7,998 nt of DNA from Singulisphaera sp. GP187 (GTDB lineage: Bacteria > Pseudomonadota > Gammaproteobacteria > Burkholderiales > Burkholderiaceae_C). The notes beneath the pieces were generated by a model, which worked only from the letters and a program-made list of their open reading frames with translations, was not told the DNA's origin and did not search any database. The stretch spans positions 1 through 7,998 of the forward strand of contig CALPYQ020000055.1 of the NCBI GenBank assembly GCA_943327965.2, in the 5' to 3' direction. Each line of letters opens with the position of its first letter. Positions within the stretch are counted from its first letter, which is position 1. Both the position numbers and the translations under genes were made by a program. This document shows positions 6,005 through 7,998 of the stretch, in pieces.

Positions 6005-7998
6005 ATGATTGCCCAAGAATTGGAAGTCAGTTTGCACATGGCCTTCGTTGAGGCGCGCCAGCAGCGTCACGAGTTCATTACGGTTGAACATTTGCTATTG
6101 GCATTGTTGGACAACCCTAGCGCAGCAGAAGTGTTGCGTGCTTGTTCGGCGCAAGTGGACGATCTGCGTCAATCGCTGTCGTCGTTTATCAAGGACAACA
6201 CACCCCAAGTGGCTGGTACTGAAGAAGTTGATACTCAACCTACATTGGGTTTTCAGCGCGTTATTCAGCGAGCCATCATGCACGTCCAATCGACGGGCAG
6301 TGGCAAGAAAGAAGTCACTGGCGCAAATGTGCTGGTTGCAATCTTTGGCGAAAAAGATTCGCACGCTGTTTACTATTTGCACCAACAAGGTATTACCCGC
6401 CTGGATGTGGTGAACTTCATTGCTCACGGCATCCGCAAGAGCGATCCTCCCGAAGCCACCAAAGGCAGCGATGCGTCTCCTGCACCTGAGAGCGAAGAGG
6501 GCTCAGGTAGCGGCGAACGCAACGAAAAGGCCTCGCCTTTGGAACAGTTCACCCAGAACCTGAACCAGATGGCCAAAGACGGCAAGATCGATCCGCTCAT
6601 CGGTCGTGAGTACGAAGTTGAGCGCACCATTCAAATTTTGTGCCGCCGCCGCAAGAATAACCCCTTGTTGGTCGGTGAGGCCGGTGTGGGCAAAACAGCC
6701 ATTGCAGAAGGTTTGGCTTGGCGCATCACGCAGGGTAGCGTCCCAGAAATTTTGACAGAAGCTGTTGTTTATTCCCTCGATATGGGCGCGCTGTTGGCGG
6801 GTACCAAATACAGGGGTGATTTTGAACAGCGACTCAAAGGTGTATTAAAAGCTTTGAAAGACAAGCCCCATGCAGTCTTGTTCATTGACGAAATTCACAC
6901 CTTGATTGGTGCGGGCGCTGCATCTGGTGGCACCTTGGATGCCTCCAATTTGCTCAAGCCTGCGTTGTCCAGTGGTCAGTTGAAATGCATTGGCGCTACA
7001 ACCTTCACCGAATACCGCGGCATCTTTGAAAAAGACGCAGCTCTCTCACGTCGCTTCCAAAAAGTCGATGTGGTTGAACCGACAGTGGCCGAAACGATTG
7101 ATATTTTGAAGGGCTTGAAGTCCCGATTTGAAGAACACCACAGCGTGAAGTACGCCAATGCTGCGTTGCAAGCTGCAGCAGAGTTGTCTGCCAAGTTCAT
7201 CAACGACCGTCACTTGCCCGACAAAGCCATCGACGTGATTGACGAGGCAGGCGCTGCCCAACGTATCTTGCCGCCTTCTAAACGCAAGAAAACCATCGGC
7301 AAAGCAGAAGTGGAAGACATCGTCGCCAAAATTGCGCGAATTCCGCCAGCCAATGTTTCCAACGACGACCGCAGCAAACTCCAGACCATTGAGCGCGATT
7401 TGAAGAGCGTGGTGTTTGGACAAGACAAAGCGCTTGAAGTTTTGTCATCGGCCGTCAAAATGGCGCGCTCTGGTTTAGGCAAAACAGACAAGCCCATTGG
7501 CTCTTTCTTGTTCAGCGGTCCTACCGGTGTGGGTAAAACCGAAGCCGCTAAGCAGTTGGCTTACATCATGGGCATTGACCTCATTCGCTTTGACATGTCA
7601 GAGTACATGGAGCGTCACGCGGTGAGTCGCCTCATTGGTGCGCCTCCTGGCTATGTTGGCTTTGACCAAGGTGGTTTGCTGACAGAAGCCGTCACCAAAA
7701 AACCGCATTGTGTGTTGCTGCTCGATGAAATTGAAAAAGCGCACCCTGACATTTTCAATGTGTTGCTGCAGGTCATGGACCATGGCACTTTGACGGACAA
7801 CAACGGTCGCAAAGCCGACTTCCGCAACGTGATCATCATCATGACTACCAATGCCGGTGCAGAGACCATGAACAAGGCTACCATTGGCTTTACCAACCCG
7901 CGTCAAGCAGGCGATGAAATGGGCGACATCAAGCGCTTGTTCACACCTGAGTTTCGCAACCGTTTGGACGCCATGGTCAGCTTCAAAGCTTTGGACGA
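6005..7998 (+). CDS. clpA: ATP-dependent Clp protease ATP-binding subunit ClpA (3' end beyond window)
   Basis: ClpA is the hexameric AAA+ unfoldase that feeds proteins into ClpP. The first 664 codons are present; about 100 residues should be missing (758 in E. coli). Domains: N-domain, the ClpS-binding part (about 1-144); a Gly/Ser/acid-rich linker (145-176); the D1 ATPase with Walker A GEAGVGKT (224-231), pore loop GTKYRG (266-271, Tyr269), Walker B FIDE (Asp295, Glu296) and the LSRRF arginine-finger region; the D2 ATPase with Walker A GPTGVGKT (505-512), pore loop GYVG (Tyr550) and Walker B LLLDE (Asp574, Glu575). The IGF at 627-629 is the loop that docks on ClpP, marking ClpA rather than ClpB. 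Shine-Dalgarno AAGGA at 5994-5998 supports the start. All visible catalytic residues are intact. Confidence 0.97.
   Translation, partial: MIAQELEVSLHMAFVEARQQRHEFITVEHLLLALLDNPSAAEVLRACSAQVDDLRQSLSSFIKDNTPQVAGTEEVDTQPTLGFQRVIQRAIMHVQSTGSGKKEVTGANVLVAIFGEKDSHAVYYLHQQGITRLDVVNFIAHGIRKSDPPEATKGSDASPAPESEEGSGSGERNEKASPLEQFTQNLNQMAKDGKIDPLIGREYEVERTIQILCRRRKNNPLLVGEAGVGKTAIAEGLAWRITQGSVPEILTEAVVYSLDMGALLAGTKYRGDFEQRLKGVLKALKDKPHAVLFIDEIHTLIGAGAASGGTLDASNLLKPALSSGQLKCIGATTFTEYRGIFEKDAALSRRFQKVDVVEPTVAETIDILKGLKSRFEEHHSVKYANAALQAAAELSAKFINDRHLPDKAIDVIDEAGAAQRILPPSKRKKTIGKAEVEDIVAKIARIPPANVSNDDRSKLQTIERDLKSVVFGQDKALEVLSSAVKMARSGLGKTDKPIGSFLFSGPTGVGKTEAAKQLAYIMGIDLIRFDMSEYMERHAVSRLIGAPPGYVGFDQGGLLTEAVTKKPHCVLLLDEIEKAHPDIFNVLLQVMDHGTLTDNNGRKADFRNVIIIMTTNAGAETMNKATIGFTNPRQAGDEMGDIKRLFTPEFRNRLDAMVSFKALD

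Noticed and set aside
6009..6413. 134-codon + strand frame overlapping the clpA start
   Set aside because: It lies in another frame over the clpA N-domain, and its Cys/Trp/Arg-rich translation resembles no protein. The clpA frame has intact family motifs.
1..7998. Search by eye for CRISPR repeats, transposase genes, long terminal repeats, toxin-antitoxin pairs or phage genes
   Set aside because: Nothing of the kind was seen. All long frames are accounted for by core genes and spacers are short.

Overview
The window is an ordinary core-genome segment of a Gram-negative bacterium. Protein sequences, gene order and a moderate GC content point to a betaproteobacterium of the order Burkholderiales, most likely near Comamonadaceae. 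This placement rests on remembered family resemblance, not on a search. I see no mobile element, CRISPR array, phage remnant or defence system, and every long gene belongs to a well-known family.

Layout. Positions 1-4962, all on the + strand, hold the translation cluster: the 3' end of rpmI (bL35), rplT (bL20), a strong hairpin terminator or attenuator, then pheS and pheT (phenylalanyl-tRNA synthetase alpha and beta), ihfA (IHF alpha) and a MerR-type regulator. The regulator is followed by tRNA-Pro(GGG), which has its own TATAAT-like box and a textbook terminator at 5083-5116. On the - strand, convergent with the tRNA, lies a CspD-like cold-shock-domain protein. Divergent from it and on the + strand are clpS and clpA, the latter cut by the window end inside its second AAA+ domain. 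Divergent cspD with clpS-clpA is the same arrangement as in E. coli.

Functional logic. The first block supplies ribosomal proteins and the enzyme that charges tRNA-Phe, with a nucleoid protein and a regulator downstream. The last block is the N-degron proteolysis system: ClpS delivers substrates to the ClpA unfoldase, which works with ClpP (not in the window).

The points worth a second look are regulatory and modest. They are the 482-565 leader, where a terminator hairpin lies inside a short Phe-containing frame whose stop overlaps the pheS start; two hairpins between ihfA and the MerR gene; a heat-shock-like promoter candidate before clpA; a Shine-Dalgarno-supported downstream start for the cold-shock gene; and an A-C mismatch in the T-stem of tRNA-Pro. 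I did not find evidence for a previously undescribed system.
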